A stretch of 64,000 nucleotides of DNA from Adineta steineri (taxonomy: Eukaryota > Rotifera > Eurotatoria > Adinetida > Adinetidae). Under the pieces are notes generated by a model. It worked only from the letters and a program-made list of their open reading frames with translations, ran no database searches and was not told the origin of the DNA. Made by a program: the position numbers and the translations under genes. The stretch covers positions 310,001 through 374,000 of the forward strand of contig CAJNOI010000060.1 of the NCBI GenBank assembly GCA_905250115.1, given 5' to 3'. Every line of letters starts with the position of its first letter. Within the stretch, counting starts at the first letter, position 1. Shown in pieces: positions 39,101 through 51,143 of the stretch.

Positions 39101-40360
39101 TTCTCTATTTTCCTCATTTTAGAACCTAATCTTCGACGTAAAATTCGTGTTAGTTTCATAAATGCTGTTGGTCTCGATGAAGCAGGTGTTGATGGTGGTG
39201 GTTTATTTCGTGAATTTATGAATGAATTACTTAAATCATCATTTAATCCAATACGTGGCTTATTTAAATTAACAAGCGATGGTTATCTATATCCAAATCC
39301 AAATATTGCGTTTATTGATGAAAATTTTGGTCCACATTATTATTTTCTTGGACGGATATTAGGAAAAGTACGATTATAAAAATGAAATTCTTTTCATACT
39401 TAAATTTTCTTTTTTTGTTTGTCTAGGCAGTTTATGAGAAATTTCTTGCTGAATTACCATTTGCAACATTTTTCTTACAAAAAATTCTTTCACGTTCATC
39501 AGGGAAAGTTGATATACATCATTTAGCATCGTTAGATCCTGAAATGTATAAAAATTTACTATATCTAAAAAATTACGATGGCAATGTCGAAGATTTAGGT
39601 TTAGATTTTACGATTGTTAATAGTGAAATTGGTCAAACACAAGTAAATGAAGAAAAGAGTTTTTTTGATATTAAAAAAACTATATATTAAATTTAGGTTA
39701 TTGAATTAAAACCAAATGGAAGAAATATTGCTGTAACTGATGAAAATCGAATTGAATATATTCATCTTGTTGCTAATTATAAATTAAATAAACAAATTAC
39801 TGAACAAGTCTTTAAATTTCGTCAAGGTTTAGGTGATGTTATTAATCTTGAATGGTTAAGAATGTTTGATGCAAATGAATTAAGAATATTGATATCAGGT
39901 GCACCAGGAGAAATTGATGTTAATGATTGGAGAAATCATTCTCAATATCGAGGTATAATGCGAAAAAAAACAAATTTATTTGAGAAAACAAATATGATTT
40001 TTCTTCTAGCACCATATAATAAAGAACATCCGGTTATACAAGCATTTTGGAGATGTGTTCATGAATTTCCTGACGAGCAAAAAAGGAAATTATTAAAATT
40101 TACTACAAGTTGTTCAAGACCGCCATTGTTTGGATTTAAGGTAAATATTATTAAATGAAATAAATTATATCTGATGAAAATGATTTTAGGAATTGTATCC
40201 GGAATTTTGCATTCAATCTGCTGGCTCTGAAATAGATCGTTTACCAACATCAAATACATGTATAAATCTTTTAAAATTACCTGAATATAACGACGAAAAT
40301 ATGCTTAAAGAAAAACTTCTATATGCTATTCAAGCAGCTGCTGGATTTGAATATAGTTGA
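36186..40360 (+). CDS. UBE3C: HECT-type E3 ubiquitin ligase UBE3C
   Basis: HECT ligase that extends ubiquitin chains at the proteasome. The first residues [13 protein letters not shown] parallel the family start. Near residues 45-65 an IQ-like helix [17 protein letters not shown] is seen. A long helical middle follows, with [13 protein letters not shown] and [15 protein letters not shown]. The HECT domain begins around [20 protein letters not shown] and carries [52 protein letters not shown] and the catalytic cysteine in [15 protein letters not shown] (Cys codon 40111-40113). It ends [14 protein letters not shown]. About 15 short introns, all read as GT-AG where followed. A strong polypyrimidine-AG directly precedes the ATG (TTTCTTTCAG/ATG). 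Confidence 0.95.
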
Positions 40361-40808
40361 AAGGGGAAACAGTTCTTTTTCTTTTTTTTTGTTTCAAATT
40401 TTTTCCTCTCTTGTTTCTTCTTGTTTCACATATAAGTGAGCTATTTATAAAAAGATTTTGTGTGTGTGTGAGTGTGTATTTATAATTTGATGCGTGTTTC
40501 AACTACATACATATCTATATAAAGATAAACTCGAACTACTGAAATATTATAAATAAGATATATACACATTTAAAAATCTATATGTATATTTGATATTAGA
40601 AAATGCAAGAGAAATCAATTCATTTGATGGTGTTTTAAAAATAAGACGACGTATAATACACATGTTCTGAAATTGATTATTGTTTTTCTTTTCTTAAGCA
40701 TGTCATCTTAACGATTTATAGCGAAGTAATCAGATATGTTTTCATATATATATTTATTTTGAATCATTGTCGAAATTGCCATTTATTATAAAATATTTAA
40801 GTGATAAG
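40361..40808. other. Intergenic, UBE3C 3' flank
   Basis: About 0.45 kb of T-rich and GT-rich DNA (a TGTGTGTGTGAGTGTG run near 40460-40476) between UBE3C and the protease homologue. No gene seen. Confidence 0.5.
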
Positions 40809-41963
40809 ATGTATATGCTTTTGATTCTATTCGTTTTTTTTCGATTAATTCATTGTCAATGCAATTATCCTAGTAAATGGTTTAATGAAAATCATCCATG
40901 GGATATAAATTCAAAAGGAAATGATATCGAACGTTTTGCACTTATTCAAGCTAAGTATCCATCTATATTTGATATTAATCCATGGACAGGTTTATTTGAA
41001 ATACGAAATGCATCTTATCAACAAACAATCGATAACACGATGTTAATTGAAAATTATACAAAAATTAGTGATGGATTTATATGTCATGCAATACAGGGAA
41101 AACAATGTATTGATTATGAAGTAAAGATAAATTTTGTTTTTTCTTAATTCAATCTTTTAGGGTTTTTAATTGATTAGATTCGTTTTTGTTTGGAATATAA
41201 TCCATGTAGTGTTTCAACATATTCTCCTAATGAAAATCATATTATTGATGGTAGTGAAGCTCGTGTACATTCTTTACCATGGCATGTTTCAATTCAATAC
41301 AATGAACAACATATATGTTCTGGAACTTTAATTGATAATCAACATATTTTAACAACAGCTCATTGTTTTCAACAAAGTTTTATTCCTATACCATATTCAG
41401 TTGTACTTGGAGCACATTATTTATCAAATTCAACTTATCGTATTCCAATTGATCGTTTTATTTTTCATTCAGATTACAATGGTCATACATCAGAAAATAA
41501 TATCGGTTTAATAAAACTTAGTGAACGTATTGATTCATTTTCTAATCAAATTACACCAGCTTGTTTAGCACGATCAACTAAACAATCAGATAAATCAAAT
41601 CCATTAATCGTTGCTGGTTGGCGTACTATAAAAAATAATACATGGTCTGTTTCAGAGACGGATGAACTTCGACAAACAGTATTAACTGTAATGGATCAAT
41701 GTTCTGATGTTTATAAAAATAAAAAATATGATTTAAAAAAAGAAATTTGTGCTGGTACAAAATATTCTAAAAGGGATTTATGTCAAGGTGATGATGGAAG
41801 TGGACTTTTTGAAAAACAAAATCATGATATAGATCGATGGATTCTAGTTGGAATTATGAATTATGGATGTGACTGTGCACAGCAAGGTTATCCAGGTGTT
41901 TACATTCGTATCAGTGCATATTATGATTGGATTCAAAATACTATTCATCAAATAAATCAATAA
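40809..41963 (+). CDS. Secreted trypsin-like serine protease homologue, catalytically dead, with WxxW domain
   Basis: Two exons (40809-41120, 41178-41963) encode 365 residues. A signal peptide (MYMLLILFVFFRLIHCQC) is followed by a segment with WFNENHP...GNDIERF and, 70 residues on, GFICHAIQGKQCIDYEIRFC. This resembles the WxxW domain of mucin-2 and CILP proteins. The S1-like domain starts IIDGSEARVHSLPWHVSIQ. The histidine motif LTTAHC is intact. The Asp position reads NNIGLIKL (normally DIALI/LKL), and the Ser position reads CQGDDGSGL where proteases have GDSGGPL. Two of the three catalytic residues are therefore replaced (Asp to Asn, Ser to Asp). It should be a non-enzymatic, secreted binding protein. 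The start at 40809 gives a better signal peptide than the ATG at 40767. Confidence 0.85.
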
Positions 41964-42166
41964 ATATAAATTTATTTAATAATTTTCTTTTATATAGTTA
42001 TTAGAAGTACTGAATGTTGTATCAAGATATACACACATTGTTTGATGTAATAATCAAATGATTGTCATTATGATCCAAATTGATATTATTATTGAAGTCA
42101 TTGACAGTCTATATAAAAAAAAGAAAAGAATCTTTGATCATAATGTCACTTAATAATTGTTGTATT

Positions 42167-43370
42167 TTACTTATGTATTGAGGAATTTGCTGAAACTAAA
42201 AACAAAAAAATTTTAGTAAAAGTAAAGAAAAAAAGTGTGTATAAGATTACTTGTTGTTGTTGATGGTGATATTGTTGTGGATGGTGATGGTGCATGGCAA
42301 GGACGATTATCAATCAAATTAAAGAATTGGACACGATGATTGTTACTATCACTTACAAAAAGATTTCCATTATTATCAAAACTTAAATCAAATGGATCGT
42401 GAAGTTGATTACTTGCTTTACCCCTCCCTAATAAGAAAAATAATTGATAATTTATTCTTCTTCTACAAATACTATATATATATATATACCATTTCCACCA
42501 GCAATAGTATCACCTTCAGTTTCACCATGTTGCCAACGTACAATTCTATGATTCGATGTATCAGCTACATATACAATTTTTGTTTCTTCATCAACAAATA
42601 GACCATGTGGACTATTTAGAGATGAGCTATCAGAGCCTGGTGTACCATCACTTGATCCAGCTACAGTAACACCTTCTAAAGAGTTTTTAGGCCATTTTTG
42701 TATGCGATGGTTTCCTACATCGGCTATATACACTGCATCAGTTATTTGACCAATCATAATGCCTCGAGGTTCTGTTAAATGATCTTCTCTTGGCCCAGAC
42801 ATATCTAATTCACCGGCAACTATTGTAGAAATATTTGTTAAAGGTGACCATTTATATATACAATGTCTCTTATGGTCTGATATATACACATTTTTATCTT
42901 GATCTAACCAAACTCCTGTACAACCACGGCAAGAGCTGCCTACTTGTGCGCCTTGAGTAGAATCTTTTGTCCATTTTCCGACACGATTGCCATTATTACT
43001 TCCAACATAAATTTTAGTACATGTGTTTACGTGAGGTATAACAGTTAAACCTATTACTGTCGATTGATCTAGTGGAAACACTTGAACACGATTATTTAAC
43101 GAATCCGAAATATACAATCGTTTCAATTTTTCATGAATAAAAATACCATCAGGATAATTAAGTTGACTAGCATTATGACCTGGAAGACCACCACCAGCAA
43201 GTGTGGTAGCTGTAATATTCCACTTTGCACATGGACTTAGAGTAATTGATAATAAAGATGATGTACAATACAAAACGATAACTTAAATATTGAAAAAAGA
43301 AATTCAAAAGAAGAAAATATCATTTTACAAAAGCTTTAGACTCACAAATATAAAGAATAAAATTCTGCAT
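42167..43370 (-). CDS. Secreted NHL-repeat beta-propeller protein
   Basis: Exon 1 (43346-43370) and exon 2 (from 43281) splice to a signal peptide reading MQNFILYIFIVLYCTSSLL. Two short exons close the gene. The mature part holds about five NHL units: LNYPDGIFIHEKLKRLYISD, CTGVWLDQDKNVYISDHKRH, EPRGIMIGQITDAVYIADVG, SPHGLFVDEETKIVYVADTS and HDPFDLSFDNNGNLFVSDSN. A Thr/Ser/Pro-rich C-terminus (PSPSTTISPSTTT) ends shortly after. This is an extracellular propeller distinct from the intracellular Brat-like protein. Such genes are numerous in some invertebrates and their ligands are unknown. It is tail-to-tail with the protease homologue, 203 bp apart. I cannot assign a function beyond secreted binding or structural role. 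Confidence 0.85.
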
Positions 43371-44684
43371 CTTTAATAATGAAAAAATAAAAAGAAACAC
43401 ACATAACTTCTTAAGTACATAGATGACAAAAAAGGTAAGAACTATTAGATAGTGACTAGTTGTTTTTCAATAATTAAATGCATATCTATATTAACTTTCA
43501 AACAAACATATTCTCTCGTAAAATATGAGAAATCAATTAAATGAACATGTGTAGTTATTTGATGACATCATTATGAGTTTCAAGATCAAACCAATATTCA
43601 TCGTATTAGATCAAGTAATCGTTAATAACAAGATATAAATTACATTGATTTTTCCTCTTCATTGCTTTCATCATTGAGAAAACTTTAATATATAGCAATA
43701 ATTCATGTGATCGTTTGCTGTAGATTCTTTAAATATAACTTTAGTTTTTTTCTTTTCTGCTTTATTGCTTTCAGTCTTTTTTTTCTTGTTCTACTTTCTA
43801 TTCTTCGCGTGAATAAAATTTGAATGCGATGAAAAAATCAAGTCAATAGAGGAAGTGAAGCATCAATTAAATAGACACATCTTGACGATAGAAGTTGAAC
43901 ATTAGTAAGAACACATTTTGAATGAGGTGTGGTGCGTCATTCAAATAGAAAATTATGATCACTATATACATTTAATGATGAATGTAAATGGAAGCGTATA
44001 TATATATATACCTTCAATTTTTGTTTAGAATAAAGACAAAGTGTCAAATGAAATAATGATGATGGAATGTCTCAAATAAGAAAAAGAGAAAAAGCTTTTT
44101 TTTATCTCATTTATCCATCCGGTTCCATTCTTATTGGTTATAAAACAAATGTCATTAACCAATCGATGAATTTTTTTTGTGGAAGAAGAAGAAAAAGAAA
44201 AATGAATGTCGATGAATTGAGAATAATTATTAGAAATAGTTTTTATTAAAGAGAAAAAAAACGGATAGAAAGTAAGTCGTGTTTAAAATAAATCAATTTC
44301 TTATTTTTCTCTATTCTCTCTATCATCAATCTAAAGTGTTCATGTCGGCATAATCAAAGACGTTCACTCTTTTTCCTCAATCGATGATGATGATCTTTTT
44401 AGGAATGCATATACCATTTGCTAATTTTCTTTTTCTCTACAATCCCGAAACTATTTCATTATGTCACTAATCACTTTCTATTGAGGATTATATGGTTCAT
44501 ATGGCACAAAACTTACTGTCTCTCTCTCTCTCTCTTTCGCTTTCGTATGCGCGCGCGTCTTTTTCTCATCAGAAATTCAAGTGGCACATCAGAAAAGTTC
44601 AGTTGACTGTAAAAAAAGTCTAGCATCTGCTAATAGAAAAATATCAAATACAAAAAACAACAACTCATATTCTATCTTTTAGAC
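43371..44684. other. Divergent intergenic region upstream of SKOR
   Basis: 1.3 kb between the NHL gene (-) and SKOR (+). It contains a CT microsatellite at about 44518-44536, followed by a GCGCGCG stretch that is rare in this AT-rich window. It ends in TTTTAG two bases before the SKOR ATG. Likely holds two promoters. Confidence 0.5.
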
Positions 44685-46112
44685 ATGGAAGAAAATTTAA
44701 CGATGAATGATAATCGTCATCATGATAATAGTTATGTATCAACATGTACTATACGTGGTGCACCTATTGTAAGTTTAATTACGGATGGCAAAGAACGTTT
44801 ATGTTTGGCGCAAATATCAAATGATTTATTAAAAGATTTTAGTTATAATGAAATACATAATCGACGTGTTGGTATGAATGAGAAACATTTGAATTGATAT
44901 ATTTTTCTTATTGAAATTTTTTTTAGCATTAGGTATAACTTGTGTTCAATGTACACCTGTTCAGTTAGAATTACTTCGACGAGCAGGTAACAATTTGTAA
45001 TCTATGTATATGCTAGAAAATTATGAAATAATTTTCAGGTGCTATGCCAAGTTCATCTCGACGTTGTGGTATGATAACTCGTCGTGAAGCTGAACGTTTA
45101 GTTAATTCATTTCTTGAATCAACCAAACCATTAAATTTACCGGAAAATTTTGTTTTTGAAGTTTATCATCATTGCGCATGGGGATGTCGTGGTTTATTTA
45201 TACCAATAAGATACAATAGTTCACGAGCAAAATGTATCAGGTTAAATAGATTTTCTCTATCTTTATATTGTTTTATTTACTTTTCTTTTACAATATAGAT
45301 GTTCATTTTGCGACAGTTTTCTTTCACCAAATAAATTTATATTTCATTCTCATCGTTTACCCAATGTATCTTATGTACAACCGGATAGTCCAAATTTTAA
45401 TGCATGGCGTCGTCATTTACGTTTACATAATCCAACACATAGTGAAGATTTACGAGATGCATGGGAAGATGTTAAAGCTATGTTTAATGGTGGAAATAGA
45501 AAACGAACAGCATCAGCAACAGGAATTTCTTCTCATAATTCGAAATTATCAAAAACGAATAATAATAATAATAATAATACTACAGATGAAAGTAATGAGC
45601 AAGTCAATGAAGATAATGATGAAGATAGAGAAGGAGATGACTATGATGATATTGACAAAATTGAAGATAAAAAAGAAGTAGAAGAAGAAGAAGAAGAGGA
45701 AGAAAAAATAATTGTACCGACTCCACCACCAGCAAAAATATCAAAAACAAGAACAAAAGAAAAAAAATTACCAACTCATAATGTTGTTTCATCAACAACA
45801 GCTGATGAACAATTACCTGATATGAACATGTTTCTTCCTCCTCCACCTCCTTTATTATCAGCTCCACCATCAACGAATTATTTTCCTTTTCCTCCACCAT
45901 TATCATCATCAAATCCATTATCTCTTGTAACTCTTAATTCAACAGATTGGTTACAATTTTTTCGTTCACCATTATTTGTTCCAAGTTCATTTCGTTTACC
46001 AATATCAACGATGCCAAGACGATTTCCATTTGATATTACTCATCAAAATCCATCAATTATTGGTAGTAGTTCACATTCAGCTTTTAAACCACCAATTCCA
46101 AAACATGACTAA
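44685..46112 (+). CDS. SKOR: SKI-family transcriptional corepressor (SKOR/CORL/Fussel)
   Basis: Corepressor of the Ski/Sno/Dac family that acts with SMAD or homeodomain factors, typically in neurons. Four exons. The DACH/Ski domain reads IRGAPIVSLITDGKERLCLA, KDFSYNEIHNRRVALGITCV and TPVQLELLRRAGAMPSSSRR followed by CGMITRREAERLV. The SAND-like zinc part reads FEVYHHCAWGCRGLFIPIRY, RCSFCDSFLSPNKFIFHSHR, then PNFNAWRRHLRLHNPT and AWEDVKAMFNGG. This wording is specific to SKOR/Fussel and differs from SKI, SNO or Dachshund. The C-terminal third is low-complexity: an Asp/Glu tract, then proline-rich LPPPPPLLSAPP. No long coiled coil is seen. The total is about 400 residues, much shorter than vertebrate SKOR proteins. 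Confidence 0.94.
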
Positions 46113-46460
46113 TAAAAAACTAAAAAAAAAAAAATACATTTTTACGTTGTAATTTGTTTCTCTTAGTTCTGTTTGTGGTCAAGAAAAATAAAATAAATAT
46201 TTCAAGAATATCCTATCTATATAAGAGTTTAGCATTATTGAGGAATATTAATATTTACCATGTATTTAAATAAATAAACTGATTCTTAGCGCGCCCTATA
46301 CAAACATGAATTGAAACATAAAGAATTGTTACTATGTTGTTGTCCTGACAGAAACTACAATAATGGCAATGTTGCTTATTTTAAAAAGTGCGTGACGCAT
46401 ATATATTAAATAAAGTATTACGTTAAAACAAAAGCGTTTCTCATTATTTAAAATACAATC
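46113..46460. other. Short intergenic region
   Basis: 0.35 kb between SKOR and CFAP96 on the same strand, with AATAAA hexamers near 46190 and 46272. Nothing else seen. Confidence 0.5.
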
Positions 46461-46796
46461 ATGGCAGCAGGTGGTAAAACTGATATGGACCGAATTGGTC
46501 TATTTAAAGAAATGGAATATGCTACAATAAAAGATCCATATAAAGAAGCATCACGTTGTAAGTTAATTTTTTAATAATTTTCTAATTTGATAAAAGATAT
46601 ATATTTCTTTGTATAAAGTTCGATTTAATGAAGCAGCATCCAAAAATAAACAAATGATGAGTAGAGGTTTCAAACCACGATCAACAGGATCATTAGCTGG
46701 ATATTTTGAAAATGAATTTAAATTATTACCTGGCTCTTATATTGATCCTATACAAATGCGTCGTCGAGCACGTATGGAAGAAAAAAAGAAGAATAT
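46461..46796 (+). CDS. CFAP96: Cilia- and flagella-associated protein 96 (C4orf47 homologue), truncated by assembly gap
   Basis: Exon 1 begins ATG 46461 (MAAGGKTDMDRIGLFKEMEY). It is joined by a short intron to an exon reading FNEAASKNKQMMSRGFKPRS, then LAGYFENEFKLLPGSY and DPIQMRRRARMEEKKKN. Lysine/acidic GKxDMxRIGLFxEMEY followed by FNEAASKNKQM is the opening of CFAP96, an axonemal microtubule inner protein of motile cilia. The frame runs into 100 N, and what follows the gap is antisense to the nucleoporin gene, so the C-terminal exons are not in this window. The gene is presumably intact in the organism. Confidence 0.85.
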
Positions 46797-46896
46797 NNNN
46801 NNNNNNNNNNNNNNNNNNNNNNNNNNNNNNNNNNNNNNNNNNNNNNNNNNNNNNNNNNNNNNNNNNNNNNNNNNNNNNNNNNNNNNNNNNNNNNNN
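46797..46896. other. Assembly gap of 100 N
   Basis: Exactly 100 unknown bases, a conventional placeholder for a gap of unknown length. The right edge resumes in an AC microsatellite (46897-46919), a likely cause of the break. Part of CFAP96 must fall here. Confidence 0.95.
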
Positions 46897-46988
46897 ACAC
46901 ACACACACACTTACACACAGAAAGACAAAAAAAGCACGACTATGAATAATATTGTTCTAATATGTTTGACTACAAACGAACAAGATTC

Positions 46989-49900
46989 TTATGGTTTAGC
47001 TCGACGTTTAGCTTTAATAACAGGACGTCTATTTGCAGCACCATCATCACCAACACTGAAAGGACTAAAATATAACAAAAAAATTATTAATAAATTATGT
47101 ACAGTAAATAATTCTTACTTAGATTCAGGTGTTGCAGGTGATGCAGTAGCAGGAGAAAAACCAGTAGAAAACGTATTAGCAGCTGGTGGTGGTGCTTGTC
47201 CAGTAAATTGGAATGGTGAATTACTTGAAGGAGCAGTTGAACTTGAACTTGAACCAAAACTAAATGATGGTGTTCCACCAAATGAAAATGTAGATGGAGT
47301 AGAACCAAATGCAGGTACAGCTGCTGGTGCTGCTGCTGTTGTTGCTGATGCTGAAAATGGAAAGCCACTTGTTATTCCACCTGATGCAACTGATGTTTGT
47401 ATAGGATTCGTAGTTGTATTTGGTGTCCCTCCAAAACTAAACGAAGATGATGGATTTAATGTTGAACCAAAACCTGAGAATGATGGAACTGAAGTTGATG
47501 TTTTATCAAGTGTTGATGGAGCAGTACCAAATGACGCATTTGCACCAAATGCAGATGTTGAAGTTGTATTACTTGTTGATATAACTGAAGGAGCAAAAGG
47601 TTTTAATGGACTACTTGCACCGAATGCGAATGGTGCACTACTTGATGTAGTTGTTGTTGTTACTCCTGCTGATGGAAAACTAAAACCTGATGATGATGAT
47701 GATGAACCACTACCGAATAAAGATGGAGCTGATGTTGTTGCTGTATTTGTTGTTGTTGCAATTGAAGATGTTGATTGTGATGGAAAACTGTTTGCAAATG
47801 AGAATCCACTTGTTGTTGAAGAAACTGGTAATGTCAAAGAAGTAGTTGTAGTGATTGGTGCTGTTGCATTAGCTGGAAAAGCAAATAAATTTGAAGGTGT
47901 TGAAGAAGTTGATACTGCTGCTGCTGCTGCTGCTGTTGTCATTGTTGATGATGATGGTGTTGATGATAACGTTGAAGCATTGGTACCAAATGAAAATAGA
48001 GTTGGCTTATCGGATGATATTGTTGAAGAAATAGAAGTAGCTGCAGTTGTAGATGGAGTACTACTAAATGATCCAAATGAGATAGTTGCTGGTACTTTTA
48101 TTGGTGATGATGATGATGATGTTGTTGTTGTTGCTGTGATAGTTGATGGTGTATTTGAACTACTAGTTGTTGTAGTGTTGGTACTTGTTGCTGAACCGAA
48201 TGCTGGAAATATTGGAGGATTATTAGTATTAATTTGAAAAAGGTTATTTGCAGGAGTTATTGTCGGTTTATCTAAAGTATTTGTTGATGTACCAAATAGA
48301 GGCGTAGTTGTTGCAGGAAATGGAGTACTAGTAATTGCAGGTGAATTTGTAAGAAGATTTTCTTTGCTGACTGATGATGTAGTTCCAAATAATGGAAGAG
48401 TACCAGAAGTAGTTAATGAAGTAGATGTTGATGTTGTACCAAACAATGGAGTAGTAATCACAGGAGCAGTTGTTGTCACAGATGGTGCAAATGAAAGAGT
48501 ACTTTCTTTAGTTATTGTTGGTGTAAACGTTGTAATTGGTGTTGCTGCAAACTGAACAGTTGCTTGAGTAGTAGTTGTCACTGGTATAGACACCGTCGGT
48601 TCTTCAAGAATAATAACATCGGATAGTTTCTTTGATGATGAAGACGATGGTGGCGGTGTTGGTTCAATCGCTAAAAATAAAATAGAAAAAAAGAAGTTTT
48701 ATTTACGTATTTTAAAACTAGAAAAATGAACTTACCACTCAATCGTTTATAATTTGGATTAATTCCATGACAAAGCGAACAAGATGCTGTTTGAGATGGA
48801 TGTTCCATTGAACATGAAGGACATTTCCAAATTGGTCCACTAATTGGTTTAGTAGAACGTGGTGGTGAAACACCAAATATTGGTACTTTCGGTACAGTAC
48901 TACTACTACTTGCATTTGATTGAGAAATTACTGATGAACTATTATTATGAACAACTGGCTTTTCAATAGTAGTTGTTTTTTGTGATTGACTAGGTACTAA
49001 AAATAATAGTAGAAGTATAAGACAAATAGTTCCTTAAAAAATACATACAAGGATTAGCACGACATTTTTCAGGATATTTTTGTGCAAAATCTGTTTGTGC
49101 TCGAGCAAATTTTGGCCATGAAAATGGTGTAATATGACCGAGTACCTAAAACATATAATTTAAATATAATTATAGTCTAATTAATCGTTTGATTTACTTT
49201 TGGTTTATTAATATCATTTGTTGGTTTTTTTGATTCAATAGTAATTGAACTATTTGTTTGAATTGTTGAATCTGTTTGATTGATTGATTGCGTTTTTTCC
49301 ATAGTTGGTACTGATAATGCTTCATTTCGAATATCTGCAGGTGGAAATGTACGTTGAATTTTTTTACTTGGTTCCATTGAACTATCTGTAGTTGAAATCT
49401 AATAAAAACAAAAATCATTGAATTAAATTTTATGAAAAAAAGAATTCTTTATTTTTATTCGAAAAACTTACATTGCATTGAATACCACATTCTTTTTCTG
49501 CTGCTTTTAGTGGCTTTCGTACTGGAGAAGATGTTGTTGATGTGTATTCTTCGATTGTTGATATCGATAAACTAAATAAGAAGATGATTAATATGATAAG
49601 AAGAAAAAAACGAATTTTAAAAATAATTACGGTTCACTCTCAAGTGTTCGATTAAGACGTATACAATCTTGTAAAGTTCGTCGTCGAAGTCTTTCTATAT
49701 ATGGTAAACGACGTGAATTAATTGATGCATAATTAACACCGAACATTTGTCGTTCATTGGATAGCTAAATCAAAGAAATGTATTTAATATCCAAAAACAT
49801 TTTATTTTTCTTACCAATCGATTTGTTGAAGAAGGAGATTGTTCAGTGTTTGGTGTTGCTAAAGATCGATTGACTAAACCTGTTGCTAATAAATAATTAG

Positions 49901-51143
49901 CGGAGAATTCATTCGTCTAAAATCAAGTACCAGAATTATATAAATAAATTAAGAAAATTAACGAACATTTGATTTGAGATTTGTTGTAGTTCGACTAGGT
50001 GACATATTTGTTTCAGTTATTTTCTAATAAAAATTTTATAGTTTAATATATATATGGTGTTTATAGACAGAATGACTTACTCGAGCACCAACAGAAAATA
50101 AAGGTGATTGAGATGGATCATAAGACGGTGTTAATCCTCGATTGATTGATGGTATATTAAAACGTTGTTTTGATAATGTCGATCGATTGATTCCTTCATT
50201 ATGATTTTGTTCATGAGATGTTTGAAGAAGAACAGGTGTCGTACTAGCTCCATTCAATCCATTATCTATTCCACGACGATTCGATAACGATCCAGCACCA
50301 TTCGTTGAAACGACTAATAGAAAACAAATAATCTTATTTATATGAAAATAATTCTACATACTTAAAGGTGGTGATGTTCGTTCATCTTCATGATTACCAT
50401 TAGTTGTTGTTGTTGAATTAATTTGTTGATAATTAGCTGTACGACGTCTCTTCTTCTGTTGGTCGATTTCTGTCAGATCTGGTTCAGTAGGAGATACATC
50501 TTGACCATTATTGTCTTCATCATCATCAGTCAATTGTGGTTCATCACGTGTTATCGGTCGACGATGATCTAAATTGATAAAAAATCGATTGTCGTCAAAT
50601 AGGTAACCGTAATTTTTGAATACAAATAGCATGTAAAGGACCTTCATATTGTACTACTGCTTTTCGTCATTGATGCGAAAGGCCATTATCATTTTATATT
50701 AAAACAAAGAAAAAAACTTACATTTTGATTTTGAAGTTGTAGAATGACCATTTGTAGTTGTAGTAGTATTTGAATTGTTAACATCTGATGATTTTCCATC
50801 ACCATTTTCTTCAATCGATATCGTTCGTTTTCGTTTCTAGAAATTATAATTATGATAAAACAAAAGAAAGTTTCTATTTGAATATTGATTTTACTTACCG
50901 AACGAGATGTATCATTACTGGCAGAAAATAAGAAAGAAGGATGAAGAAGTTTCGAAACGACATCTTTGACTTTATGCATCATGCTCTGTAAATAAAAAAT
51001 AGACAAATTTGAAATGATTTTATTTGAAATCCAACCTCATTTTGTTGATTAAAAGATGAATTCTGTTCATTGTCATCATCATTATCAGATTCTGACATAG
51101 GTGCTGAACTAGAATTGTTATAACGATCAGCAAAAGTTGACAT
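46989..51143 (-). CDS. NUP153: Nuclear basket nucleoporin NUP153-like
   Basis: About 14 exons from ATG 51143 (MSTFADRYNNSSSAPMSESD) to TAA 46989-46991. An N-terminal helix (MMHKVKDVVSKLLHPSFLF) resembles the membrane- and Nup107-binding region of Nup153. A disordered linker includes SNERQMFGVNYASINSRRLP and LRRRTLQDCIRLNR. One RanBP2-type zinc finger is present (WKCPSCSMEHPSQTASCSLC), where vertebrate NUP153 has four. The long last large exon (47115 to about 48610) is Ser/Thr-rich with many FG dipeptides (for example TFSFGGTPSFSFGSSSSS). The final exon ends RRPVIKAKRRAKP, a basic tail typical of this family. It acts at the nuclear face of the pore and binds importins. Homopolymeric Ala and Thr runs suggest codon-repeat expansion. 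A POM121-like protein is less likely, because of the zinc finger and absence of a membrane segment. Confidence 0.85.

Noticed and set aside
45604..45918. Leu-rich minus-strand open frame, membrane-like
   Set aside because: Antisense of the acidic and proline-rich SKOR C-terminal exon.
46609..48237. 542-codon plus-strand open frame crossing the N gap, rich in Asp, Val and Asn
   Set aside because: After the gap it is the exact antisense of the FG-repeat exon of NUP153. The frame exists because Ser/Thr/Ala codon repeats have no stops on the opposite strand.
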